64,000 bases of DNA from CAURMH01 sp963525745 (GTDB lineage Bacteria; Pseudomonadota; Gammaproteobacteria; Enterobacterales; Pasteurellaceae). A program made the position numbers and the translations under genes. The notes beneath the pieces were generated by a model. The model was not told the DNA's origin. It searched no databases and was given only the letters and a program-made list of their open reading frames with translations. The stretch covers positions 1 through 64,000 of the forward strand of contig CAURMH010000002.1 in NCBI GenBank assembly GCA_963525745.1, given 5' to 3'. Position 1 is the first letter of the stretch. Each line of letters begins with the position of its first letter. This document shows, piece after piece, positions 46,793 to 55,035 of this stretch.

Positions 46793-46901
46793 TTTTTTCT
46801 CTGTTTTTTGTTTATAAATCTGTTGAAAATCGACCGCACTTTATGGCGCGAGGCCGCAGTTTGTGAAATAATGCGGATTCAATTTTCATGAGGAAAACAA
46901 T

Positions 46902-47411
46902 ATGGTTACATTACATACAAATTTTGGCGATATTAAAATCAAATTGAATTTTGAAAAGGCGCCGATGACTGCGGAAAACTTTTTAAATTATTGTAAAAGC
47001 GGTTTCTATGATAACACAATTTTTCACCGCGTTATTGACGGATTTATGATTCAGGGCGGCGGCATGGAAAGCGGTATGCGCGAAAAAGCCACCAATGCGC
47101 CGATTCAAAATGAAGCGAATAATCGTTTAAGCAATAAACGCGGAACGATTGCCATGGCGCGTACTTCCGACCCGCATTCGGCCACGGCGCAATTTTTTAT
47201 TAACGTTGCTGATAATGATTTCTTAGATTATCGTTCTAAAGAAATGTTCGGTAAGGAAGTCGTGCAGGAATGGGGCTACGCGGTGTTCGGCGAAGTGGTT
47301 GAGGGTATGGACGTAGTGGATAAAATCAAAGGCGTGAAAACCGGTAACGCCGGTTTCCATCAAGATGTGCCGAAGGAAGACGTGGTGATTATGTCCGTTT
47401 CTGTGGATTAA
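46902..47411 (+). CDS. ppiB: Peptidyl-prolyl cis-trans isomerase B (cyclophilin)
   Basis: This cytoplasmic cyclophilin (169 residues) accelerates proline isomerisation in folding proteins. The active-site set is visible: [14 protein letters not shown] (catalytic Arg in FHRV), '[21 protein letters not shown]' and '[19 protein letters not shown]'. There is no signal peptide, so it is the PpiB and not the periplasmic PpiA type. Confidence 0.96.
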   Translation: MVTLHTNFGDIKIKLNFEKAPMTAENFLNYCKSGFYDNTIFHRVIDGFMIQGGGMESGMREKATNAPIQNEANNRLSNKRGTIAMARTSDPHSATAQFFINVADNDFLDYRSKEMFGKEVVQEWGYAVFGEVVEGMDVVDKIKGVKTGNAGFHQDVPKEDVVIMSVSVD

Positions 47412-47422
47412 TGAATTTTATT

Positions 47423-47446
47423 GGGCGGGTTTTTCCGCCTTTTTTA
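47423..47446 (+). terminator. Terminator of ppiB
   Basis: GGCGG (47424-47428) and CCGCC (47435-47439) enclose GTTTTT, then seven T. The next gene starts only 11 bases later, so some readthrough is likely. Confidence 0.75.
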
Positions 47447-47457
47447 TTGGAAAAATA

Positions 47458-48246
47458 ATGGCTTTTTTTGATACTCATACGCATTTGGATTATTTGCAGC
47501 AATTTACGGGCGAGCCGTTAGATTCGTTGATGGCAGAGGCGTGGGCGGCGGATGTGCAGAAAATTTTAGTCGTCGCCGTATTGCGGCGGGATTTTGAAAC
47601 GATTGAAAAAATGACCGCACTTTATTCCGACAATCTGTATTACGGTTTGGGTTTGCATCCTTTGTATATTAAAGAACATCAGGTCGGCGATTTAGATTTA
47701 TTGGATCACGCACTCGCGACGCGTCCGGCAAATTGCACGGCAGTGGCGGAAATCGGTTTGGAGTGCGCCGTGCCGGAATTGTTAAGTGAAGAATTGTGGC
47801 GTAAACAATGTGAATTTTTTGAAGCGCAATTACAATTGGCCAAAAAATATGCATTGCCGGTCAATTTACATTCGCGCAAGTCCCACGATCAGCTGTTTGT
47901 TTTTTTACGCCGCGTTCAATTGCAAAAATGCGGCGTAGTACACGGCTTTGCCGGCAGTTATGATCAGGCGAAACGCTTTGTGGAGTTGGGGTATAAAATC
48001 GGCGTAGGCGGCACGATTACTTATGAACGCGCCAATAAAACCCGTCAAACGATCGCCAAATTGCCCCTAGACGCGCTGCTGTTGGAAACGGATTCGCCCG
48101 ATATGCCGGTATTCAGCTTTCAGGGGCAACCGAACCGCCCGGAAAGAGTGCGACAGGTTTTCGATGTGTTATGCCAATTAAGAAGCGAAACGCCGGAAAT
48201 GATCGCCGAGACTATTTGGCAAAACAGCATTGCAAAATTTGCTTGA
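47458..48246 (+). CDS. yjjV: TatD-family hydrolase YjjV
   Basis: This TatD-type metal-dependent DNase (262 residues) folds as a TIM barrel. Metal ligands are visible in FFDTHTHLD, 'AVAEIGLE', 'PVNLHSRKSH', 'GVVHGFAGS' and 'LLLETDSPDMP'. The closest match is YjjV rather than TatD or YcfH; its physiological substrate is uncertain. It is downstream of ppiB and convergent with nrdG. Confidence 0.9.
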   Translation: MAFFDTHTHLDYLQQFTGEPLDSLMAEAWAADVQKILVVAVLRRDFETIEKMTALYSDNLYYGLGLHPLYIKEHQVGDLDLLDHALATRPANCTAVAEIGLECAVPELLSEELWRKQCEFFEAQLQLAKKYALPVNLHSRKSHDQLFVFLRRVQLQKCGVVHGFAGSYDQAKRFVELGYKIGVGGTITYERANKTRQTIAKLPLDALLLETDSPDMPVFSFQGQPNRPERVRQVFDVLCQLRSETPEMIAETIWQNSIAKFA

Positions 48247-48274
48247 AAAAAGCACCGCACTTTTGGGCGTTGAA

Positions 48275-48742
48275 TTAAATCTTAAACCGATGAATCACCT
48301 GATTTGCGGAACCGCGCCAAACCAGGCTGGGATCCGCCTGTTCCTGAATGAATTTACCGTCAATTAACACATCAATATAAGGCAACATCTGCCGTTGATC
48401 ATCATTCAGTTCATCTAATTTATAACCCGTCCACACCCAAATGTCTTTATCGGGGCATTCCCGTTTGATGCGTTGTACCAACGGCAACAGCGTTTCCACG
48501 TTGCGCGGATGAAGTGGATCGCCGCCGGAAAGGGTTAGCCCTTGGCGTTTAATGCGGGTATCTTTAAGATCCTTGAGAATTTGTTCTTCCATTTCAATAC
48601 CGAAAGGCACGCCTGCACTGAACGACCAGCTTTTCTGGTTGTAACAGCCTTTGCAGGCGTGGGTACAGCCGCTGACGAAGAGGGTGCAACGCGTGCCTTC
48701 GCCGTTGACGATATCGACGGGGTAGTATTGTAAGTAGTTCAT
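48275..48742 (-). CDS. nrdG: Anaerobic ribonucleotide reductase activating protein
   Basis: NrdG (155 residues) is the radical-SAM activase that makes the glycyl radical on NrdD. The [4Fe-4S] cysteines are Cys26, Cys30 and Cys33 (GCTHACKGC); 'LTLSGGDPLHP' is the SAM-binding GGE-like motif. It normally follows nrdD directly; here 764 bases containing repeats and an orphan gene separate them, so it may need its own promoter. Confidence 0.95.
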   Translation of the reverse strand: MNYLQYYPVDIVNGEGTRCTLFVSGCTHACKGCYNQKSWSFSAGVPFGIEMEEQILKDLKDTRIKRQGLTLSGGDPLHPRNVETLLPLVQRIKRECPDKDIWVWTGYKLDELNDDQRQMLPYIDVLIDGKFIQEQADPSLVWRGSANQVIHRFKI

Positions 48743-48800
48743 TTTAGCTGTATTTAAATCAAATTTTATTTTGTAGAAATATCGGATTTCGCCGATGGCG

Positions 48801-48976
48801 ACTTACTTTCTTTTGAATGCACAAAAGAAAGTAAGCAAAGAAAAGTGCACCCCGGATAAGCTGCTTATCCTCTCTACAACAGGATTTTCTTCACGGAAAT
48901 TTTCGAACTCGCTACGCTCAGACAAGCGAAAATTTCCTAAAAATCCTATTTTCGTTCAGGCATCTTATACGGGGAT
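48801..48976 (+). repeat. Repeat element, copy A (inverted with copy B)
   Basis: The element begins with a TTACTTTCTT/AAGAAAGTAA hairpin, continues through a conserved stretch and ends with GGAAATTTTCG (48895-48905) pairing with CGAAAATTTCC (48927-48937) and a TCAGGCATCTTATACGGGGA end. Nearly the same sequence occurs in the opposite orientation at 49336-49500. Frames through it encode meaningless 'RKFSNSLRSDKRKFP' peptides in both copies. Confidence 0.85.
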
Positions 48977-49002
48977 CCATTGTTTAGTAATTGGATATAT
49001 GA

Positions 49003-49218
49003 CTACTTCAGCTTAGTCTTTAAGTCCTCATAAGTATGGGAAGCAGAAAGCCATTTACCATCACATTCAGCAGAACTAATAATATCCGCGTAAGCAAGAG
49101 CTTGAGTAAACCCTTTATAAAAATTGTAATTTTCAATTAATGTGTCTAATGAGTTTGATTGAATAAATTCAGAGTAGGCTGCTCTCATTTTTTCTTTTGC
49201 TAGGTCTTTATTTGTCAT
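49003..49218 (-). CDS. Orphan 71-residue protein inside the nrd locus
   Basis: I do not recognise this small, soluble, helix-rich protein (MTNKDLAKEKMRAAYSEF...). It has an excellent ribosome site (AAGGAG, start ATG at 49218) and is not a shadow of another gene. An in-frame start 42 bases upstream would precede the ribosome site and is unlikely. It lies exactly between two inverted copies of a repeat element and between nrdD and nrdG, which are normally adjacent, so it looks like a small mobile or cassette-type insertion. Its function is unknown. Confidence 0.6.
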   Translation of the reverse strand: MTNKDLAKEKMRAAYSEFIQSNSLDTLIENYNFYKGFTQALAYADIISSAECDGKWLSASHTYEDLKTKLK

Positions 49219-49335
49219 ATGTTGCTCCTTTATGAAAAAGGTTAATAATAAACGGCTCATAAATTTTTAAATGATGCTTTCAAAAACATTTAAAAAAATG
49301 ACCGCACTTTTCTGGAATAATGCTGAGGTAAAATG

Positions 49336-49500
49336 ATCCTCTTATAAGACGCCTGAGCGACTTGCAATTTTTAGGAAATTTTCGTTTGTCTGAGCGTAGC
49401 GAGTTCGAAAATTTCCGTAAAGAAAATTGCAACCAAGCGAAGAACAGCGGCTTATCTGGGGTGTGTTCTTTGCTACTTTCTTGCACAAGCAAGAAAGTAG
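49336..49500 (-). repeat. Repeat element, copy B (inverted with copy A)
   Basis: This is the inverted counterpart of 48801-48976. The internal GGAAATTTTCG/CGAAAATTTCC palindrome is at 49374-49384 and 49406-49416, and the terminal hairpin CTACTTTCTTGC/GCAAGAAAGTAG surrounds TTGCACAAG near 49472-49500. The sequence runs to six bases before the nrdD stop. Confidence 0.85.
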
Positions 49501-49506
49501 GAATAA

Positions 49507-51633
49507 CTACATATGTTTCACCCGACGCTTCACTTCCTCTTGTTTCCCCGCATTAAACGGTCTGGCGTCCGGGCTGCCTAGGTAGCCGCAGACGCGGCGG
49601 GTGACGGAGACTTTTTCGCTGTCGTGGTTGCCGCATTTCGGGCAGGTGAAGCCTTTGCTGGTGCATTCGAATTCGCCGGTGAAGCCGCATTCGTAGCATT
49701 CGTCAATGGGCGTGTTGGTGCCGTAGTAAGGCACGCGGTCGTAGCTGTAATTCCACACGTCTTCCAACGCCTTGAGGTTGTGCTGGATGTTCGGGTATTC
49801 GCCGTAGCAAATGAAGCCGCCGCTGGCGAGTGGCGGGTACACCATTTCAAAGTCCAGTTTGTCGTATGGATTGACTTTTTTCTCTACGTCCAAGTGATAG
49901 CTGTTGGTGTAGTAGCCTTTATCGGTAACGCCGTCAATGACACCAAATTGTTTGGTGTCTAAGCGGCAAAAACGGTCGCACAGGTTTTCGCTCGGGGTGG
50001 AGTATAAACTGAACGCATAGCCCGTTTCGGCGCGCCATTGTTTGGTGGCATTGCTGAGATATTCCACGATGGCGCGACCTTTTTCACGCAACATTTCGCT
50101 GTCGTAAATGTGCCCTTGGTGATACAGGGCGTTGACGGTTTCGTAAATGCCGATGTAGCCGAGGGAAATGGAAGCACGGCCATTTTTGAAGATTTGCGCC
50201 ACGTTGTCGTCCGCTTTTAAACGTACGCCGCAAGCGCCTTCCATGTATAAAATCGGCGCGACGCGGGCTTTGGTGTGCTCCAAGCGGGCGATGCGGGTCA
50301 TCAGGGCTTTTTTCGCAATGGCGAGACGTTGATCTAAAATTTCATAGAACCGTTTCTCATCGCCTTTGGTTTCAATGGCAATGCGTGGCAGGTTGAGGCT
50401 CACCACGCCGAGGTTGTTGCGCCCGTCGTGAATTTGTTCGCCATGTTCTTCGTAAGCACCTAAGAAACTGCGGCAACCCATCGGGGCTTTAAAGGAACCG
50501 GTGACTTTCACCACTTGGTCATAATTCAAAATATCCGGGTACATACGTTTGCTGGCACATTCCAAGGCAAGCTGTTTGATGTCGTAATTCGGATCGTTCG
50601 GCTCCAAATTCACGCCTTTACGCTGCGTAAACACCAGTTTTGGGAACACCGGTGTTTTGTGATTTTTACCCAAGCCACGAATACGGTTTTGCAAAATCGC
50701 TTTTTGAATCAAACGCGATTGCCAGCTAGTGCCTAGGCCGAAACCAAAGGTGACGAACGGGGTTTGACCGTTAGCAGTGTGCAAGGTGTTCACTTCATAT
50801 TCCAAAGACTGGAAGGCGTCGAAACAGTCTTTTTCGATAAGTGCCTGCGCGTATCCCTGCGCATCGGGCACATTCCATTGCGCGGCATTTTTCAAATGTT
50901 TTTCATAACTCAGTTGAACGTAAGGCGCCAGCACTTCGTCAATACGATTGATGGTGGTGCCGCCGTAAATATGGCTTGCTACCTGCGCGATAATCTGCGC
51001 CGTGACGGCGGTGGCGGTGCCGATGGATTTCGGCGGTTCGATTTCCGCGTTACCCATTTTAAAGCCTTGGGTTAGCATGCCTTTCAAATCCACCAACATA
51101 CAGTTGAACATCGGGAAGAACGGCGAGTAATCCAAATCATGATAATGGATTTCGCCTTTTTCGTGGGCTTCCACCACATCGCGCGGCAGGATGTAACGTT
51201 TGGCATAATGTTTTGCCACAATGCCCGCCAATAAATCACGTTGGGTCGGGATCACTTTAGCGTCTTTATTGGCGTTTTCGTTGAGCAATTCTACGTTGCT
51301 TTGTTCAATCAACCCTTCGATTTCTCGGGTTAATTGACTGCGTTTTTCACGCGCCAAATCACGATCGTGTCTATATTCGATATAAGTGCGCGCCACCTGC
51401 GGATAGCGGCCTGCCATCAGTTTTTCTTCGACGATTTTTTGAATTCGGCTAATGTCGATTTCCTGTTGGTATTGCGTAAAAATCTGATTGACGACCTGAT
51501 GACCGATGTCGTAGCAATAACGCTCGTCTTGCACATTAACCGCCTGTGCGGCTTTTTTAATGGCGTTGATAATTCGTTGAATTTCAAATTCAATGCGTGA
51601 ACCGTCGCGTTTAATCACAGAAAAAGAGCCCAT
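49507..51633 (-). CDS. nrdD: Anaerobic ribonucleoside-triphosphate reductase
   Basis: NrdD (708 residues) reduces ribonucleoside triphosphates without oxygen, using a glycyl radical. The N-terminal ATP cone (FSVIKRDGSRIEFEIQRI, about residues 4-90) senses dATP/ATP. The C-terminal zinc finger has four cysteines (CYECGFTG...CPKCGNH), and the radical Gly683 lies in RVCGYLG. All are present. It is the first gene of the nrd locus; its upstream region carries NrdR, Fur-like and FNR-like sites. nrdG is separated by an inserted gene and repeats. Confidence 0.97.
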   Translation of the reverse strand: MGSFSVIKRDGSRIEFEIQRIINAIKKAAQAVNVQDERYCYDIGHQVVNQIFTQYQQEIDISRIQKIVEEKLMAGRYPQVARTYIEYRHDRDLAREKRSQLTREIEGLIEQSNVELLNENANKDAKVIPTQRDLLAGIVAKHYAKRYILPRDVVEAHEKGEIHYHDLDYSPFFPMFNCMLVDLKGMLTQGFKMGNAEIEPPKSIGTATAVTAQIIAQVASHIYGGTTINRIDEVLAPYVQLSYEKHLKNAAQWNVPDAQGYAQALIEKDCFDAFQSLEYEVNTLHTANGQTPFVTFGFGLGTSWQSRLIQKAILQNRIRGLGKNHKTPVFPKLVFTQRKGVNLEPNDPNYDIKQLALECASKRMYPDILNYDQVVKVTGSFKAPMGCRSFLGAYEEHGEQIHDGRNNLGVVSLNLPRIAIETKGDEKRFYEILDQRLAIAKKALMTRIARLEHTKARVAPILYMEGACGVRLKADDNVAQIFKNGRASISLGYIGIYETVNALYHQGHIYDSEMLREKGRAIVEYLSNATKQWRAETGYAFSLYSTPSENLCDRFCRLDTKQFGVIDGVTDKGYYTNSYHLDVEKKVNPYDKLDFEMVYPPLASGGFICYGEYPNIQHNLKALEDVWNYSYDRVPYYGTNTPIDECYECGFTGEFECTSKGFTCPKCGNHDSEKVSVTRRVCGYLGSPDARPFNAGKQEEVKRRVKHM

Positions 51634-51670
51634 ATTTTTATCTCCGGCTTAGGTGGAATTAAAATTTGAA

Positions 51671-51718
51671 ACACTATATATAGATTTAAAAATATAATCA
51701 ACACACAATATATAGTGT
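51671..51718 (-). promoter_or_regulatory. Pair of NrdR boxes
   Basis: ACACTATATATAGATT (51671-51686) and ACACAATATATAGTGT (51703-51718) fit the NrdR consensus ACACWATATATWGTGT; the second is a full match and the first is perfect except at its last four bases. Their starts are 32 bases apart, the three-helical-turn spacing used by NrdR. They overlap the expected nrdD promoter, 38-85 bases before the ATG. Confidence 0.9.
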
Positions 51719-51784
51719 TATCCGGGTCGTTATTTATAAATTTGTACGCAATTTATTGTTACGATTAACTTATTTTTATTAAAG

Positions 51785-51803
51785 TTTGAGAATTATTCTC
51801 AAA
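51785..51803. promoter_or_regulatory. Fur-box-like palindrome upstream of nrdD
   Basis: TTTGAGAATTATTCTCAAA is a perfect 9-1-9 palindrome whose central 15 bases TGAGAATTATTCTCA fit the Fur motif TGANAATNATTNTCA. It lies about 150 bases before nrdD. Confidence 0.5.
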
Positions 51804-51816
51804 AAAAAAGTTTGGC

Positions 51817-51838
51817 TTTTATGATCGAGATCATAAAA
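51817..51838. promoter_or_regulatory. FNR-like palindrome upstream of nrdD
   Basis: TTTTATGATC and GATCATAAAA are perfect 10-bp arms. Read as TTGAT-N4-ATCAA, the core ATGAT-CGAG-ATCAT fits eight of ten positions of an FNR site, which would suit an anaerobic enzyme. Confidence 0.4.
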
Positions 51839-51900
51839 CAGGAAACAAAAGGTCGATAAAACGCGACGTAAAAGCGATGATGGAGAGGAAAATTTGATAA

Positions 51901-51927
51901 AAAACGGAAGTATCGGCTTCCGTTTTT
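51901..51927. terminator. Bidirectional terminator near argS
   Basis: Perfect 10-bp arms AAAACGGAAG (51901-51910) and CTTCCGTTTT (51917-51926) with T/A tails on both strands. It sits downstream of argS on the minus strand. Confidence 0.85.
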
Positions 51928-52015
51928 GGGGGCGGTAAAAGTGAAACAAAAACGACCGCACTTTATTTTTCGCGACGGCTTTCATCGTCGGGCAGTGTTG
52001 TTCGTTTCTTTTAAT

Positions 52016-53746
52016 TTACATTTTTTCGACGGTTTTTATTCCAAGCAGATCCAATCCTTGTTTTAAGGTTTTTTCTGTCAGCAAGGCCAATTTTAAACGG
52101 CTGAGTTTTATCGGCTCATCGGCATTTAAAATCGGGCAATGTTCGTAGAAGGAAGAAAACGCGCCGGCCAATTCATAAAGATAAGCGCACAGAATATGCG
52201 GCGTGCCTTCTTTGCCGATGATTTGTACCGCTTCTTCGAATTGTAAGAGTTTAACGGCCAACTGACGTTCTTTTTCGTCGTGTAAGCAGATTGTGGCCGA
52301 TAAAAGTGCGGTCGAATCCACGTCGGTTTTGGCAAAAACGGAGCGAATACGCGTGTAGGCGTATTGCATATAAGGCGCCGTATTGCCTTCAAAACTTAAC
52401 ATATTATCCCAATCGAACACATAATCCGTGGTTCGATTTTTGGATAAATCGGCGTATTTGACTGCGCCGATGCCGACGGCTTCGATTACCGCCGTTTTTT
52501 CCTGCTCGGAAAGACTGATGTTTTTACTTTCGATTAATTCACGCGCGCGTTCAATCGCTTCGTCTAATAAATCGGCTAATTTGACAGTACCGCCGGTACG
52601 GGTTTTGAACGGTTTGCCATCCTTACCGAGCATCATGCCGAAATTTTTGTGTTCCAGCGAAAAGCTTTCCGGCACATATCCGGCTTTGCGCGTAATTAAC
52701 CAAGCTTGTTGCATATGCTGGCTTTGGCGCGTATCGGAGAAGACGAGCGCACGATCGGCTTTTAGGGTTTCGTAGCGGTATTTTGCTGCGGCGATGTCCG
52801 TTGTGGTATATAAAAATCCGCCGTCTTTTTTGCGTACGATGACGCCCATCGGCTCGCCTTCTTTGTTTTTAAATTCATCGAGATAAACCACCAAAGCCCC
52901 ATCGTCTTCCACGGCTAACCCTTGTTTTTGTAAATCGGCGACAATTGCTGGCAACATCGGATTGTACAAACTTTCGCCCATCACATTTTGGGCGGTCAGT
53001 GTGACGTTTAATCGGTCGTAATTGCGTTGATTTTGTTGCATGGTAATATCGACCAGTTTTCGCCACATAGCGCGACAATATTCGTCGCCGCTTTGCAGTT
53101 TCACCACATAACCGCGCGCTTTTTCGGCAAATTTTTCGTCTTCGTCGTAATGTTTTTTGGCTTCGCGGTAAAAGGCTTCCAGATCTTGTAAGGCCATTTC
53201 ACCCGCCTGTTCGTTCTCAATTTTTTCAAGATAAGCAATGAGCATACCGAACTGGGTTCCCCAATCGCCGACATGATTGGCGCGAATGACGTGATGCCCT
53301 AAAAACTCAAGAGTGCGCACTACCGCATCGCCGATAATGGTGGAACGCAAGTGACCGACGTGCATTTCTTTCGCCACGTTAGGCGAGGAATAATCAACCA
53401 CAACGGTTTGTTTATTTTCGGCGGAAACGCCCAGGTGGGGTTGAATTAAGGCGGCGGAAAGACGGTGGGCCAGCCATTCCGGGCGTAGAAATATATTGAT
53501 AAAACCGGGGCCGGCAATTTCGGTTTTTTCGGCGATTTCGGCAAGATCCGCTCGGTTTAATACCTGTCGGGCAAAATCACGCGGATTTTGACCGCACTTT
53601 TTAGCGGCCGCCATAATACCGTTGGCTTGATAATCACCGAATTGCGGCTTGCCGGATTGACGCACGAGGGCATCACATTGTTCATCGGCACCGGCGGCAA
53701 TCATGGCCAGCTTAATTTTGGCAGATAAAATGGATTGAATATTCAC
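52016..53746 (-). CDS. argS: Arginyl-tRNA synthetase
   Basis: ArgS (576 residues) charges tRNA-Arg. The class I signature is '[21 protein letters not shown]' (HVGH). The N-terminal Add-1 domain (about residues 1-85) and the C-terminal anticodon-binding helices are complete. The start codon is GTG, as in E. coli, after AGGAAAAACC. It is divergent from yecM, as in enteric bacteria. Confidence 0.96.
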   Translation of the reverse strand: MNIQSILSAKIKLAMIAAGADEQCDALVRQSGKPQFGDYQANGIMAAAKKCGQNPRDFARQVLNRADLAEIAEKTEIAGPGFINIFLRPEWLAHRLSAALIQPHLGVSAENKQTVVVDYSSPNVAKEMHVGHLRSTIIGDAVVRTLEFLGHHVIRANHVGDWGTQFGMLIAYLEKIENEQAGEMALQDLEAFYREAKKHYDEDEKFAEKARGYVVKLQSGDEYCRAMWRKLVDITMQQNQRNYDRLNVTLTAQNVMGESLYNPMLPAIVADLQKQGLAVEDDGALVVYLDEFKNKEGEPMGVIVRKKDGGFLYTTTDIAAAKYRYETLKADRALVFSDTRQSQHMQQAWLITRKAGYVPESFSLEHKNFGMMLGKDGKPFKTRTGGTVKLADLLDEAIERARELIESKNISLSEQEKTAVIEAVGIGAVKYADLSKNRTTDYVFDWDNMLSFEGNTAPYMQYAYTRIRSVFAKTDVDSTALLSATICLHDEKERQLAVKLLQFEEAVQIIGKEGTPHILCAYLYELAGAFSSFYEHCPILNADEPIKLSRLKLALLTEKTLKQGLDLLGIKTVEKM

Positions 53747-53832
53747 GGTTTTTCCTAAGTTAAATTGAATAATAAAAATAATGCGTTATGATACCGTTGT
53801 TTATGCGTTTCGCAAAGTCAGGACGGAGTAAA

Positions 53833-54405
53833 ATGGCGAATTTAACGGAAAAATCGACCGCACTTTTCGCGCAATTAAGTGAATTTGAGCAAAAAATTGG
53901 CCGATTGGCGCAAGCCATGCAGATTCGATTAGACGATTATCACATCGATCATTTAGCCTTACGAACCCATCATGTCGAGATGGCGCAGCGTTGGCTGGCG
54001 GCGCTGTCAACGCGCGGTCGGATTTTAAGCGAAAATAAGATTAACGGGCGTCCGATTTATTTAATCGAATTGCAAAAGCCGATTGTTTTTGGCGGGCAGG
54101 CCGTTTCAGTGATTGAATTGCCTTTTCCGAAGGATAAAATTTATCCGCAAGAGGGATGGGAGCATATCGAGATTGTCATGCCGCTGTCGGCGAATGAATC
54201 CGCTTTAGCGTGGCGCGAGCGAATAATGACGCAATTTTTATGGAACAAACAACCGCACTTGGCTGTCAAATCAAGCGAACCGAAGGCTGTCGGCGAGCGT
54301 TTGCCGAATCCGACGATTGCTGTAACCTTGGCGGATCAAACAGAAAATCACGTTTGCATTAAGGTTCATCCTTACCCGATTAAACGGATCGCGGGCGGAT
54401 GGTAG
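53833..54405 (+). CDS. yecM: VOC-superfamily protein YecM
   Basis: YecM (190 residues from the chosen start) is a metal-binding-type protein of the vicinal oxygen chelate fold with no proven reaction. Conserved blocks are 'DYHIDHLALRTH', 'GRPIYLIELQKPI' and 'GWEHIEIVMP'. The ATG at 53833 follows GGAG; earlier in-frame starts from 53788 are open but lack a ribosome site. Divergent from argS. Confidence 0.88.
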   Translation: MANLTEKSTALFAQLSEFEQKIGRLAQAMQIRLDDYHIDHLALRTHHVEMAQRWLAALSTRGRILSENKINGRPIYLIELQKPIVFGGQAVSVIELPFPKDKIYPQEGWEHIEIVMPLSANESALAWRERIMTQFLWNKQPHLAVKSSEPKAVGERLPNPTIAVTLADQTENHVCIKVHPYPIKRIAGGW

Positions 54406-54486
54406 CGGAAAGCGAAACCGAAAGTATGGCGAAAAGGAACAGACGGTTTATTATCTGATTTTTTATTCACAAAAAAGGAATGATTT

Positions 54487-54948
54487 ATGAAAAAAATGAC
54501 ACTTGCACTGGCGTTAGTTGTCGCCTTAGGCGTTACCGGTTGTGCCAATACCGATGTTTTCAGCGGTGATGTTTATACGGCGGAACAGGCGAAAGAAGCG
54601 CGCTCGATTAGTTACGGCACCTTGCTTTCGGTGCGTCCGGTGAAAATTCAAGCGAATAATCAGGGCGTTATCGGTACGGTAGGCGGCGGCGTATTAGGCG
54701 GTATTGCCGGAAGTTCTATCGGCGGCGGTACAGGGCAAGCGGTCGCCGCGGCAGTCGGTGCGATTGCCGGCGCGGTAGCGGGCAGCACGATTGAAGAAAA
54801 GGCCAGCCAGGTTAGCGCGCTTGAGTTAGTCATTAAGAAAGACGACGGGCAAGAAATCGTGGTGGTGCAAAAAGCCGATAGCCGTTTTGTGCCGGGCAAA
54901 CGTGTTAGAATTGTCGGCGGTTCGTCATTAAACGTGTCGGTTCTTTAA
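54487..54948 (+). CDS. slyB: Outer membrane lipoprotein SlyB/Pcp family
   Basis: This 153-residue lipoprotein has a signal peptide with lipobox VTGC (Cys19) and the glycine-zipper region 'GTVGGGVLGGIAGSSIGGGTGQAVAAAVGAIAGAVAG' typical of SlyB/PCP 17-kDa antigens, which form ring-like assemblies around outer-membrane proteins under stress. A C-terminal beta domain (about 105-153) follows. It is single-gene with its own terminator. Confidence 0.93.
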   Translation: MKKMTLALALVVALGVTGCANTDVFSGDVYTAEQAKEARSISYGTLLSVRPVKIQANNQGVIGTVGGGVLGGIAGSSIGGGTGQAVAAAVGAIAGAVAGSTIEEKASQVSALELVIKKDDGQEIVVVQKADSRFVPGKRVRIVGGSSLNVSVL

Positions 54949-54960
54949 TCGACAGCAAGT

Positions 54961-54992
54961 AAAAACGCGCTATTTCATGTAGCGCGTTTTTT
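54961..54992 (+). terminator. Terminator of slyB
   Basis: ACGCGCTA (54965-54972) and TAGCGCGT (54980-54987) with a 7-base loop and A/T tails on both sides, so it may also serve the ABC gene on the other strand. Confidence 0.88.
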
Positions 54993-55035
54993 ATGTTCGC
55001 GATAAACCTAAAACTTGCGTAAAATCGACCGCACT

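Noticed and set aside
48795..49016. Frame encoding a 73-residue 'RKFSNSLRSDKRKFP' peptide
   Set aside because: It runs through repeat copy A; the same peptide appears in copy B in the inverted orientation, so it reflects the repeat and not a gene.
49280..49492. Frame encoding a 70-residue peptide similar to the previous one
   Set aside because: It is the matching read-through of repeat copy B.
48743..49506. Integron-type attC cassette
   Set aside because: No integrase gene and no attC-type core sites are visible; the repeats are longer and arranged as an inverted pair.
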